Source: Thiosulfativibrio zosterae (GTDB lineage Bacteria; Pseudomonadota; Gammaproteobacteria; Thiomicrospirales; Thiomicrospiraceae). Taken from it: a stretch of 64,000 bases of DNA. The DNA lies in assembly GCF_011398155.1 (NCBI RefSeq), contig NZ_AP021888.1, positions 1,099,501 through 1,163,500 of the forward strand, given 5' to 3'. The notes under the pieces were generated by a model that worked only from the letters and a program-made list of their open reading frames with translations, was not told where the DNA came from and did no database searches. A program made the translations under genes and the position numbers. This document shows, one piece after another, positions 18,173 through 26,842 of the stretch (the stretch's first letter is position 1; every line of letters begins with the position of its first letter).

Positions 18173-18658
18173 GTGATCGATGTAGATGGGTATCGACCGA
18201 ATGTCGGTATCATAATAGTCAATAAGCAAGGAAAGTTGTTTTGGGGTAAGCGAGTGTTTCAAGACGCTTGGCAGTTTCCTCAGGGAGGCGTGCGTGAATC
18301 CGAAACCCCTCAGCAAGCAGTTTTTCGTGAACTTAAAGAAGAAGTCGGTTTAGAGCCTTCTGATGTGCGAGTTTTAGGCAGAACCCAAGATTGGATTTCA
18401 TACGACCTTCCTAAGCATTTAATTCGTCATAACAGTTTGCCGGTTTGTATTGGTCAAAAACAAATTTGGTTTTTATTGGGTTTAGAAACCGAAGAATCCA
18501 AAATCAATTTGGCTTTACACGAAACCCCTGAGTTTGAAACTTGGACTTGGGTCGATTATTGGCATCCAGTACAGGATGTGGTTGAGTTTAAAAAAGCGGT
18601 TTATCATCAAGCGCTATTAGAGCTTGAAGACTCATTAAAAAAATTCTGGCTGCCATAA
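18173..18658 (+). CDS. rppH: RNA pyrophosphohydrolase
   Basis: RppH removes pyrophosphate from the 5' end of mRNAs, which triggers RNase E-dependent decay. The protein opens with IDVDGYRPNVGIIIVN, typical of RppH, and has an intact Nudix box GGVRESETPQQAVFRELKEEVGL (here split: GGVRESE, then RELKEEVGL). The 161-residue length is normal. The start is a GTG preceded by TAGGG. The pyrophosphohydrolase role follows from the strong family resemblance, especially the RYDLPKHLIRH-like segment SYDLPKHLIRHN. Confidence 0.95.
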   Translation: MIDVDGYRPNVGIIIVNKQGKLFWGKRVFQDAWQFPQGGVRESETPQQAVFRELKEEVGLEPSDVRVLGRTQDWISYDLPKHLIRHNSLPVCIGQKQIWFLLGLETEESKINLALHETPEFETWTWVDYWHPVQDVVEFKKAVYHQALLELEDSLKKFWLP

Positions 18659-19058
18659 GACGTCTTTTGCGGGTAATTTCAAACTTTTACCGCAACACTT
18701 CTGTTTGATATTCATTTCTAAAAAACATTTCTAAGTCTTTAAATCCATTCAAAAAATCTTTGTCAATCCTCTGTTTAAAGGGCTTGCTGGGCTTTTTGTT
18801 GTTTTGTTGAATTCGCACCTGCCCTTAAAAAGTGGTATTATTCGCTTTCATTAATTTGAATACTGGGTGTTTTATTGCCCATTAAGTGGTATTCAAGCCC
18901 CTTGGAAATACTAAGTAGCTGGAAACCAAGGCGGTTTTGAACTCTTAATTGAGTTCATCTGTTGGCGGTCGGCGTAAGAACTACGCTTGCTGAAGACACT
19001 CTGGTATTACCCAGCCTCCAGAGTCAAACCAAACCAACCAATGAGGTTAAAAAATTTT
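18659..19058 (+). promoter_or_regulatory. 400 nt region upstream of aceE with extended -10 and several hairpins
   Basis: No gene is evident. TGGTATTAT (18833-18841) is an extended -10 candidate. The AGTGGTATT string recurs at about 18884. Downstream are four inverted repeats: GAACTC/GAGTTC around TTAATT (18939-18956); GCGTA/TACGC (18972-18986); ACTCTGG/CCAGAGT (18998-19024), and inside it CTGG/CCCAG. A bulged hairpin TTGCGGTAA-like at about 18666-18696 may close rppH transcription. If the -10 is used, the mRNA has a leader of about 210 nt. No known riboswitch consensus was recognised. Confidence 0.45.
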
Positions 19059-21719
19059 ATGAGCGATCAGTTCGTTGACCAAGACCCACAAGAAACACAA
19101 GAGTGGCTTGATGCTTTAGAAGCCGTTGTATCTTTTGAAGGTACAGAAAAGGCACAACATATTATTGCAGCACTTATCGAAAAAGCCCGTGTTCACGGTA
19201 TAGATGTGCCTTATGCGGCCAATACTCCTTACATCAACACCATCGCTGCAGAGCAGCAAGTGCAGTATCCAGGTGATATGGAATTAGAAACAAAGATGCG
19301 TGCCATGTTGCGTTGGAACGCCATGGCGATTGTTTCTGGGGCCAACAAAAACACCAGCGTTGGTGGTCACATTGCTTCTTACGCTTCAAGCTGTGTTTTG
19401 TATGAAGTCGGTATGAACCACTTCTTTAAAGGGCCTAAGCACCCACAAGGTGCGGATATGATTTTCTTCCAAGGGCATACCGCTCCTGGAATGTACGCTC
19501 GCTCATACATGGAAGGTCGTTTAACCGCTGAACAACTTCGCAACTATCGTCAAGAAGTAGATGGAAATGGTCTTTCTTCTTATCCTCATCCGTGGTTGAT
19601 GCCCGATTATTGGCAGTTCCCAACCGTATCTATGGGTCTTGGTCCATTGATGGCTATTTATCAAGCCCGTTTTATGAAGTACATGGAAGCCCGCGGATTA
19701 GCCAAAACAGAAGGTCGTAAGGTTTGGGCATTCCTTGGGGATGGTGAAATGGACGAGCCAGAATCTCGTGGTGCCATTCAGCTAGCCAAACGCGAAAAAT
19801 TAGATAACTTAGTTTTTGTGATCAACTGTAACCTCCAGCGTTTAGATGGCCCTGTGCGTGGCAACGACAGTATTATTCAAGAGCTGGAAGGCGTTTTCCG
19901 TGGCGCAGGTTGGGCAGTGACTAAAGTCATTTGGGGTTCTGGTTGGGATCGTCTATTACAAAAAGATGTTTCTGGAAAATTGATCGAGCGTATGGGCGAA
20001 GTCGTCGATGGTGAGTATCAAGCCTATAAGGCTAAAGACGGTGCCTTCGTTCGTGAGCATTTCTTTGGTAAATACCCAGAGTTATTAGAGTTGGTCTCAG
20101 ATATGACCGACAAACAAATTTTTGCATTAACCCGCGGTGGTCATTCACCTCGTAAAGTCTATAACGCCTACAAGCGTGCTGAAGAAACTAAGGGTCAACC
20201 AACCGTTATTCTTGCGAAAACCATTAAAGGCTACGGCATGGGGCCTTATGGAGAGTCAGCTAACACGGCTCACCAGCAGAAAAAATTGGATTACGAAGGC
20301 TATAAATACTTCCGTGACCGTTTTGCGATTCCTTTTTCAGATGAAGATTTGCAAAAGCAAGTGCCTTTCTATACACCAGACGAAAGCTCAGATGTTATGC
20401 GCTATATGAAGGAGCGCCGTGAGGCACTTGGGGGTTCTTTACCTGTTCGTCTAGACAATGCAGAGCCTTTACCCGTTCCGAGTTTAGATACCTTTAAAAT
20501 GCTCACAGAAGGCACGGGTGATCGTGAAATGTCGACTACCATGGCATTTGTGCGTTTAGTGTCTATCTTGTTGCGTGACAAGACTTTAGGGCCACGCGTT
20601 GTGCCAATCATTCCCGATGAAGCGCGTACTTTTGGTATGGAAGGTTTATTCCGCCAAGTTGGTATTTATGACCCAGCAGGACAATTGTATCAGCCAATGG
20701 ATAACGATCAGTTGATGTGGTACAAAGAAGCTTCAAACGGCCAGGTATTTGAAGAAGGTATCAACGAAGCTGGTGCCATGGCTAACTGGATTGCAGCTGC
20801 AACCGCTTATGCCAACTACGGTGTGAGCATGATTCCTTTCTACATCTACTATTCCATGTTCGGTTTCCAACGCATTGGTGACTTGGCTTGGGCAGCGGGT
20901 GATTCGCGTGCTCGTGGATTCCTTATCGGTGGGACAGCCGGTCGTACCACGCTAGAAGGTGAAGGCTTACAGCACCAAGATGGTCACAACTTGATTCAAT
21001 ACGATCATGTGCCTAACTGTTTAAGCTATGACCCAACCTTTGCGTTTGAATTGGCTGTGATTATCCGTGATGGTATTAAACGCATGTTTAATGAAAAACA
21101 AGATGTGTACTACTACATCACCGCCATGAACGAAAACTATTCACATCCAGCCATGCCAGAAGGCGTTGAAGATGGCATTATTAAAGGGATTTACCCCTTT
21201 AAGAAGTCAGAATCAAAAGCCAAAAACAAGGTGCAGTTAATGGGGTCGGGTACCATCTTCCGTGAAGTGATTGCCGCCGCAGAAATGCTTGAAGCTGAGT
21301 GGGATGTGGCTGCTGATATTTGGGGCGTACCCAGCTTTAACCTATTGCGTCGTGATGGTATTGAAGTACATCGTTGGAATACCTTGCACCCAACAGAAAC
21401 CCCGAAGGTGCCTTATGTCACTGAAGTATTATCTGCTTCAGAAGGCCCGTTCATCGTTGCAACCGATTATATTCGTGACTATCCAGAGCGTATTCGTCAA
21501 TATGTGCCAGGCCACTATAGTGTGCTAGGTACCGATGGATTTGGTCGTTCAGATACGCGTGAACAGTTGCGTAAGTTCTTCGAAGTTAACCGTTTTTATG
21601 TGGTTGTTGAGGCGCTGAAGTCTTTAGCAGACACCGGCAAAATCAAGCCAGAAATCGTGGCGAAAGCCATCGAAAAATACGGATTAGACAGCGAAAAAAC
21701 TTTCCCTGTTCATGCCTAA
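19059..21719 (+). CDS. aceE: Pyruvate dehydrogenase E1 component, homodimeric
   Basis: AceE decarboxylates pyruvate with thiamine diphosphate and reductively acetylates the E2 lipoyl group. The open frame begins at 18987, but ATG 19059 has AGGTT upstream and yields 886 residues beginning MSDQFVDQDPQETQEWLDAL, almost exactly the E. coli length (887) and N-terminus. The ThDP motif begins at FLGDGEMDEPESRGA and ends in NCNLQRLDGPVRGN; TTLEGEGLQHQDGHN lies in the E1 C-terminal half. It is the first gene of aceE-aceF-lpd. A small hairpin follows before aceF. Confidence 0.98.
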   Translation: MSDQFVDQDPQETQEWLDALEAVVSFEGTEKAQHIIAALIEKARVHGIDVPYAANTPYINTIAAEQQVQYPGDMELETKMRAMLRWNAMAIVSGANKNTSVGGHIASYASSCVLYEVGMNHFFKGPKHPQGADMIFFQGHTAPGMYARSYMEGRLTAEQLRNYRQEVDGNGLSSYPHPWLMPDYWQFPTVSMGLGPLMAIYQARFMKYMEARGLAKTEGRKVWAFLGDGEMDEPESRGAIQLAKREKLDNLVFVINCNLQRLDGPVRGNDSIIQELEGVFRGAGWAVTKVIWGSGWDRLLQKDVSGKLIERMGEVVDGEYQAYKAKDGAFVREHFFGKYPELLELVSDMTDKQIFALTRGGHSPRKVYNAYKRAEETKGQPTVILAKTIKGYGMGPYGESANTAHQQKKLDYEGYKYFRDRFAIPFSDEDLQKQVPFYTPDESSDVMRYMKERREALGGSLPVRLDNAEPLPVPSLDTFKMLTEGTGDREMSTTMAFVRLVSILLRDKTLGPRVVPIIPDEARTFGMEGLFRQVGIYDPAGQLYQPMDNDQLMWYKEASNGQVFEEGINEAGAMANWIAAATAYANYGVSMIPFYIYYSMFGFQRIGDLAWAAGDSRARGFLIGGTAGRTTLEGEGLQHQDGHNLIQYDHVPNCLSYDPTFAFELAVIIRDGIKRMFNEKQDVYYYITAMNENYSHPAMPEGVEDGIIKGIYPFKKSESKAKNKVQLMGSGTIFREVIAAAEMLEAEWDVAADIWGVPSFNLLRRDGIEVHRWNTLHPTETPKVPYVTEVLSASEGPFIVATDYIRDYPERIRQYVPGHYSVLGTDGFGRSDTREQLRKFFEVNRFYVVVEALKSLADTGKIKPEIVAKAIEKYGLDSEKTFPVHA

Positions 21720-21727
21720 ATGAAGTT

Positions 21728-21754
21728 AAGCCGCTTTTATGAAAACGGCTTTTT
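21728..21754 (+). terminator. Intra-operon terminator/attenuator between aceE and aceF
   Basis: AAGCCG/CGGCTT with an inner TTTT/AAAA pair and a 3 nt loop is followed by a run of T. It lies 8 nt after the aceE stop and could reduce read-through into aceF. Confidence 0.6.
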
Positions 21755-21828
21755 CAAACGAATTTAATCGAAACTGTCAGTCCAAACACTAAAAGTGCTG
21801 GCAGTTCCTAGCTATAGGAAATGATGAA

Positions 21829-23157
21829 ATGGCTATACAGCAAATTAATATTCCCGATATCGGTGATTTTGACACAGTCGAAGTCATTGAGGTTTTGGTT
21901 GCGGTTGGCGACACCGTTGCCATAGATGATTCTTTGATGACCTTAGAATCGGATAAAGCCACCATGGAAATCCCATCTCCCGTGACCGGAAAAGTCACTA
22001 AGGTGATGGTCAAGGTTGGCGATAAGGTGTCTGAAGGCACCTACGTGTTAGATATCGAAGTCAGCGACTCAGCCGCAGCGCCAGCGCCGGCCAAAGCAGA
22101 AAAGCCAGCCCCTAAGGCAGAAGCACCTGCAGCAGTTCCAGAAAAAGTGGTTACACCAGCCGCCGCGCCAAGAACCGTTGAAGCCCCTTCAGCGCCTGCA
22201 GTAGCACCTGCAAAACCTGTGAATAATCAATCTATGGGCGCGAGCTCTCATGCTTCGCCTTCAGTTCGTGCTTTTGCCAGAAACCTTGGTGTTGATTTAA
22301 CTTTAGTTTCTGGGACAGGTCCTAAAGGTCGTATTCAAAAGCATGATGTCGAATTATTGATTAAATCAGTGATGCAAGGCACTAAAACGGTTTCTGGTGC
22401 AGCACCTGCGGCTTCGGGCGCGGGCATTCCTCCTGTGCCAACCATTGATTTCAGTCAGTTTGGTGCAACTGAAACGGTTGAATTGGGTCGTATCAAAAAA
22501 ATCTCTGGTAAGCATCTGCACACTAGCTGGTTGAATGTGCCTCATGTCACCCAGTTTGATGAGTGTGATATCACCGAAATGGATCAGTTCCGCGTTGACA
22601 TGAAAGCAACGGCTGAAAAGCAAGGTGTCAAATTAACGCCTTTGGTATTTGTCATGAAAGCGGTGGTCAAAGCCTTGCAAGACTTCCCTAACTTTAATGC
22701 CTCTTTATCACCCGATGGTCAGTCGTTGATTAAAAAAGGCTATTACAACATAGGTGTGGCTGTTGATACACCCAATGGTTTAGTGGTTCCTGTTGTTAAA
22801 AATGTTGATCAAAAAGGCATCTATGAGCTTTCGCGTGACTTGATGGAAATTTCTAAAAAAGCGCGTGATGGCAAAATGTCGCCTGCCGATATGTCGGGCG
22901 GATGTTTCACCATTTCTAGCTTAGGCGGTATTGGCGGTACACAATTTACCCCAATCGTGAATGCTCCTGAAGTGGCCATTATGGGCTTATCAAAAGCCAA
23001 AATGCAGCCAGTTTGGAATGGACAAGAATTTGTACCGCGTTTAATCATGCCTTTCAGTGTGTCTTACGATCACCGCGTGATTGACGGTGCCGAAGGCGTT
23101 CGTTTTACCACCACGGTGGGTCAATATTTAACTGACTTGCGTCAATTATTAATGTAA
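21829..23157 (+). CDS. aceF: Pyruvate dehydrogenase E2, dihydrolipoyllysine acetyltransferase
   Basis: The 442-residue E2 has one N-terminal lipoyl domain with the lipoylated Lys43 in ESDKATMEIP, an Ala/Pro-rich linker (about residues 80-140), a peripheral-subunit-binding domain (SPSVRAFARNLGVDLTLVSG), and the catalytic domain ending in the DHRVIDG active-site motif. E. coli AceF has three lipoyl domains; a single domain here is compensated by one on the E3 encoded next. The ATG is preceded by AGGAAATGATGAA. The gene lies in the order aceE-aceF-lpd. Confidence 0.97.
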   Translation: MAIQQINIPDIGDFDTVEVIEVLVAVGDTVAIDDSLMTLESDKATMEIPSPVTGKVTKVMVKVGDKVSEGTYVLDIEVSDSAAAPAPAKAEKPAPKAEAPAAVPEKVVTPAAAPRTVEAPSAPAVAPAKPVNNQSMGASSHASPSVRAFARNLGVDLTLVSGTGPKGRIQKHDVELLIKSVMQGTKTVSGAAPAASGAGIPPVPTIDFSQFGATETVELGRIKKISGKHLHTSWLNVPHVTQFDECDITEMDQFRVDMKATAEKQGVKLTPLVFVMKAVVKALQDFPNFNASLSPDGQSLIKKGYYNIGVAVDTPNGLVVPVVKNVDQKGIYELSRDLMEISKKARDGKMSPADMSGGCFTISSLGGIGGTQFTPIVNAPEVAIMGLSKAKMQPVWNGQEFVPRLIMPFSVSYDHRVIDGAEGVRFTTTVGQYLTDLRQLLM

Positions 23158-23174
23158 TCGGGAGTTTTTAACAA

Positions 23175-24932
23175 ATGAGTACAATAGTTGACATTAAAGT
23201 TCCCGATATTGGTGATTTTGCAGAAGTTGAAGTGATTGAAGTGCTGGTGGAACCTGGCCATGAGATTATTCAAGACGATTCTTTACTAACCCTAGAATCT
23301 GACAAAGCCACCATGGAAATTCCAGCGCCCTTTGCAGGTAAGCTCATTTCTTTAACCGTTGCTATTGGCGACAAAGTTAAAGAAGGTACCGTTATCGGAC
23401 AAATGGAAATTGCCAATGTCGAAACGGTTGCAGCCAATGTGGAAGAAAGCGTTACCGCCACCGCAGAGCCAGAAAAAACAGTTGCCCCAGCTGCAGCGAC
23501 GGATGTTCCTGTTGCTGACAAGCAATGTGAAGTTTTGGTGTTAGGTTCTGGGCCTGGTGGTTATACGGCAGCTTTCCGTGCGGCAGATTTGGGCAAAAAA
23601 GTCATTATGATTGAGCGTTACGCTAGCATTGGTGGCGTCTGTTTGAATGTGGGCTGTATTCCTTCTAAAGCCTTATTGCACATGTCGGTGGTTTTGAATG
23701 AAACCCGCGAAATGCATCACCATGGCATTACCTTTGCAGAACCACAAATAGACACCAATAAAATGCGTGCCTTCAAAGATGGTGTTATCAATAAACTGAC
23801 CGGCGGTTTGTCGGCTTTGGCTAAAGCACGCCAAGTTGAAGTGGTGCAGGGTTATGGCAAGTTCAGTTCTTCACACACAGTTACCGTCGAAAAAGCCGAT
23901 GGCACGACCGAAACCATTGGCTTTGAAAATGCCATTATCGCGGCGGGTTCTCGTGTGGTTAAACTACCATTTATCCCACATGATGACCCTCGTGTGATGG
24001 ATTCTACCGATGCGCTTGAGTTGGCAGAAATTCCTAAGCGTATGCTGGTGATTGGTGGCGGCATTATCGGTTTGGAAATGGCGCAGGTCTATGATTCACT
24101 TGGCGCTAAAATCACGGTAGTGGAACTGGGTGACACCATTATTCCCGGCGCGGATAAAGACATTTCTAAGCCGTTGTTAAAGAAAATTCAAAAGCAATAT
24201 GAAAATGTTTTCTTGAGTTCAAAAGTCACAAATGTTGAAGCCAAGCCTGAAGGGTTGGTGGTGACTTTTGAAGGCAAAAAATGTCCAGCCACGGATACTT
24301 TTGATCGCATCTTAGTCGCCGTTGGTCGTGCACCTAACGGTAAATTGATTGATGCCGACAAAGCCGGTGTTGCGGTCAATGACTGGGGCTTTATCGAAGT
24401 CGATCAGCGTCAAAAAACCAATGTCGATCACATCTACGCCATTGGGGATATTGTTGGGCAACCCATGTTAGCACACAAAGCTGTTCACGAAGGAAAAGTG
24501 GCTGCGGAAGTGATTGCTGGCTTGCCAAGTGCCTTTACACCGATGAGCATTCCATCAGTGGCCTATACTGATCCAGAAGTGGCTTGGGCGGGTAAAACTG
24601 AGCAACAACTTAAAGACGAAGGCATCGAATACGAAAAAGGTGCTTTCCCATGGGCAGCTTCTGGCCGTAGCTTAAGCCTTGGGCGTGACGAAGGTTTAAC
24701 CAAAGCCTTATTCTGTGCCGAAACGCATCGTTTATTGGGTGCGGGTATTGTCGGACCTAACGCAGGTGAACTGATTGCTGAAGCCATGTTGGCGATTGAA
24801 ATGGGCGCTGATATGCAAGACATTGGGCTCACCATTCATCCGCACCCAACCCTGTCAGAAACCCTAGGGTTTGCGGCAGAAATGGCGGAAGGCACCATTA
24901 CCGACTTGTTGCCACCGAAAAAGAAAAAGTAG
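23175..24932 (+). CDS. lpdA: Dihydrolipoyl dehydrogenase with N-terminal lipoyl domain
   Basis: E3 reoxidises dihydrolipoamide with NAD+. Ordinary E3 proteins have about 475 residues; this one has 585 because residues 1-80 form a lipoyl domain with Lys44 in ESDKATMEIP, near-identical to the domain of AceF. An Ala/Glu-rich linker follows, then the FAD domain (VLGSGPGGYTAAFRAADLG), the redox disulfide GGVCLNVGCIPSK, the NAD domain (GGGIIGLEMA), and the HPHPTLSE catalytic His-Glu. Such lipoyl-E3 fusions are known in Neisseria and some other beta/gamma lineages. The gene starts 17 nt after aceF behind GGGAG. Confidence 0.97.
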   Translation: MSTIVDIKVPDIGDFAEVEVIEVLVEPGHEIIQDDSLLTLESDKATMEIPAPFAGKLISLTVAIGDKVKEGTVIGQMEIANVETVAANVEESVTATAEPEKTVAPAAATDVPVADKQCEVLVLGSGPGGYTAAFRAADLGKKVIMIERYASIGGVCLNVGCIPSKALLHMSVVLNETREMHHHGITFAEPQIDTNKMRAFKDGVINKLTGGLSALAKARQVEVVQGYGKFSSSHTVTVEKADGTTETIGFENAIIAAGSRVVKLPFIPHDDPRVMDSTDALELAEIPKRMLVIGGGIIGLEMAQVYDSLGAKITVVELGDTIIPGADKDISKPLLKKIQKQYENVFLSSKVTNVEAKPEGLVVTFEGKKCPATDTFDRILVAVGRAPNGKLIDADKAGVAVNDWGFIEVDQRQKTNVDHIYAIGDIVGQPMLAHKAVHEGKVAAEVIAGLPSAFTPMSIPSVAYTDPEVAWAGKTEQQLKDEGIEYEKGAFPWAASGRSLSLGRDEGLTKALFCAETHRLLGAGIVGPNAGELIAEAMLAIEMGADMQDIGLTIHPHPTLSETLGFAAEMAEGTITDLLPPKKKK

Positions 24933-24976
24933 TTTTAAGCGTTTTAAAACAACACTTACAATAGGTTTTTGCCCTT

Positions 24977-25026
24977 AAAACCCCACCAAAAATAACCAGG
25001 CCTGGTCAATTTTAGTGGGGTTTTTT
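24977..25026 (+). terminator. Terminator of the pdh operon containing the CCAGGCCTGG repeat
   Basis: AAAACCCCAC (24977-24986) pairs with GTGGGG plus the T-run ending at 25026. The upper stem is the repeat core at 24996-25005 flanked by AAAAATAA and TCAATTTTA. The stem is about 23 bp long with few mismatches. Confidence 0.88.
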
Positions 25027-25076
25027 GCTTTTATAGCCAATATGAATGCGCTCTAAGTGCCTGATGGAGATTTTCT

Positions 25077-25508
25077 TTGATAACCTTGAGTCCCATTAAG
25101 CGCCGCCTGACTTATGTGGTTTTGTTTGAAATTACTGCCATTATATTTTCAACGCTGGTATTGATGTTGTTAAGTGAGAGCGATGCCCAAGAGTCCTTAC
25201 CCGTTGCGATTTTTATCTCGCTCGCAGCAGGTATTTGGAATTATCTGTTTAATACCGCATTCGAGTTTTGGGAGATGCGTCAGCAAATTCAAGAGCGAAC
25301 TTTTGCTATTCGTAGTCTTCATGCCTTAGGATTTGAGGGTGGCTTGGTGCTGATTTGTTTGCCATTATATATGGTGTGGTATGGGGTTGACCTCTGGACT
25401 GCTTTTACAATGGAAGCGGCTTTGTTGCTTTTCTTTTTGGTTTATACCTTTATATTTACCTTACTTTTTGACCAATTATTTACGTTGCATCTGCCGTTAA
25501 GTAAATGA
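25077..25508 (+). CDS. PACE-type small multidrug efflux protein candidate
   Basis: The 143-residue protein has four hydrophobic segments arranged as two tandem pairs, as in bacterial transmembrane pair (BTP) proteins of the PACE (AceI-like) efflux family. A conserved-looking segment between helices two and three reads RTFAIRSLHALGFEGGLV-like, with the charged LHALGFEGG part typical of the family, and the first helix has RRLTYVVLFEITAI with the early Glu. Members export biocides such as chlorhexidine with proton coupling. The start codon is TTG with GGAGA at 7 nt; no in-frame ATG lies nearby. Substrate is not known. Confidence 0.75.
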   Translation: MITLSPIKRRLTYVVLFEITAIIFSTLVLMLLSESDAQESLPVAIFISLAAGIWNYLFNTAFEFWEMRQQIQERTFAIRSLHALGFEGGLVLICLPLYMVWYGVDLWTAFTMEAALLLFFLVYTFIFTLLFDQLFTLHLPLSK

Positions 25509-25545
25509 TTAGCCCATTATCCAATTTTTGATTTAAGGAAGTTTT

Positions 25546-26796
25546 ATGTCTTTCGCCACTTTAGGCTTATGTGATGAACTTTTGCAAGCGATTGCCGAGC
25601 AAGGATATACCTCGCCAACCGCAATACAACTTGAAGCGATTCCTGCAGTCTTAAGCGGGCGAGATGTCATGGCGGCTGCGCACACAGGTACCGGTAAAAC
25701 AGCCAGTTTTACTTTGCCGATGTTGCAATTGTTGTCGAGAGGAGAGAGTCCGCAAGCCTTGCAGGTGCGTGCTTTGGTGCTCACCCCAACCCGAGAGTTA
25801 GCGGCTCAGGTGATGCAAAGTGTTCAAGTTTATAGCACACATTTAAAAATTCGCACTGCCGCCGTGTTTGGCGGAGTAAGAATCGAACCACAAATCGCCG
25901 AACTACAAATCGGGGTTGATGTGTTGGTGGGAACCCCGGGTCGCTTGTTGGATTTGCATAGTCAAGGCGCAATGAGCTTTGACACGCTAGAGATTTTGGT
26001 ACTGGATGAAGCGGATCGTATGTTGGAGTTGGGGTTTATTGACGATATTCAGCGTATCCAGGCGTTACTGCCAGAGAAGCGTCAAACCTTAATGTTTTCA
26101 GCGACTTTTTCTGAAGCGATTAAGTCCCTTGCTCATAAAATGTTTACCAATCCGCTGATGATAGAAGCGGCAGCAGCTAATAGCACAGTCACTGCTATTA
26201 AGCAGTTGGTGCATCCGGTTGATCAAGAGCGCAAGAGCGAATTATTGATCGATTTGATTAAGAGAAATCAATGGCATCAAGTCTTAGTGTTTATCCGCAC
26301 CAAAAAGGGTGCGGACATTTTGGTAAGTGAATTGAAAAAAGCGGGTATAAAAGCAGAATCTATTCATGCCGATAGGTCACAACACGCGCGCACTCAAGCC
26401 TTGGAAAACTTTAGAAATGGACAAATAGTGGCATTGATAGCAACTGATATTGCGGCACGAGGATTGGACGTCAGTCAACTGCCCTGTGTGGTGAATTTTG
26501 ACTTGCCCTATGTCCCTGAAGATTATGTGCATCGGATTGGTCGCACAGGGCGTGCTGGGGCGGAGGGGTTGGCGGTATCTTTAGTCAGTGAGGCGGAATA
26601 CAAACAATTAAAGTCGATTGAGCAACTCATTGGGCTGACCCTAGAACGCAAGATTTTGCGTGGTTTTATGCCCACAGAAAAAGCGCCCAAAAGCCCGTAT
26701 GATGATGCCGAATATGGGTGTTTTGAGCCTGACAGAAAGCCTAGTAGCAAACCCAAATCTTCGCATCGGCGGGCAAAATCTTCCAGAAGAAGATAA
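25546..26796 (+). CDS. DEAD-box RNA helicase (RhlE-like)
   Basis: All DEAD-box motifs are visible in order: Q motif (GYTSPTAIQLEAIP), I (AHTGTGKT), Ia (PTRELA), Ib (TPGRL), II (DEAD), III (SAT), IV (VFIRTK), V (TDIAARGLD) and VI (HRIGRTGR). The C-terminal tail (about 370-416) is short and basic, ending SHRRAKSSRRR, as in RhlE-type helicases acting on rRNA or mRNA. The ATG is preceded by TAAGGAAG. A paralogue lies on the other strand at 28996-30168, with a flavoprotein and a ferredoxin gene between. Confidence 0.92.
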   Translation: MSFATLGLCDELLQAIAEQGYTSPTAIQLEAIPAVLSGRDVMAAAHTGTGKTASFTLPMLQLLSRGESPQALQVRALVLTPTRELAAQVMQSVQVYSTHLKIRTAAVFGGVRIEPQIAELQIGVDVLVGTPGRLLDLHSQGAMSFDTLEILVLDEADRMLELGFIDDIQRIQALLPEKRQTLMFSATFSEAIKSLAHKMFTNPLMIEAAAANSTVTAIKQLVHPVDQERKSELLIDLIKRNQWHQVLVFIRTKKGADILVSELKKAGIKAESIHADRSQHARTQALENFRNGQIVALIATDIAARGLDVSQLPCVVNFDLPYVPEDYVHRIGRTGRAGAEGLAVSLVSEAEYKQLKSIEQLIGLTLERKILRGFMPTEKAPKSPYDDAEYGCFEPDRKPSSKPKSSHRRAKSSRRR

Positions 26797-26842
26797 GTTG
26801 CCAATATCAGCCAGCCTTTAGTTTGAGTCAGTCATGTTGATT

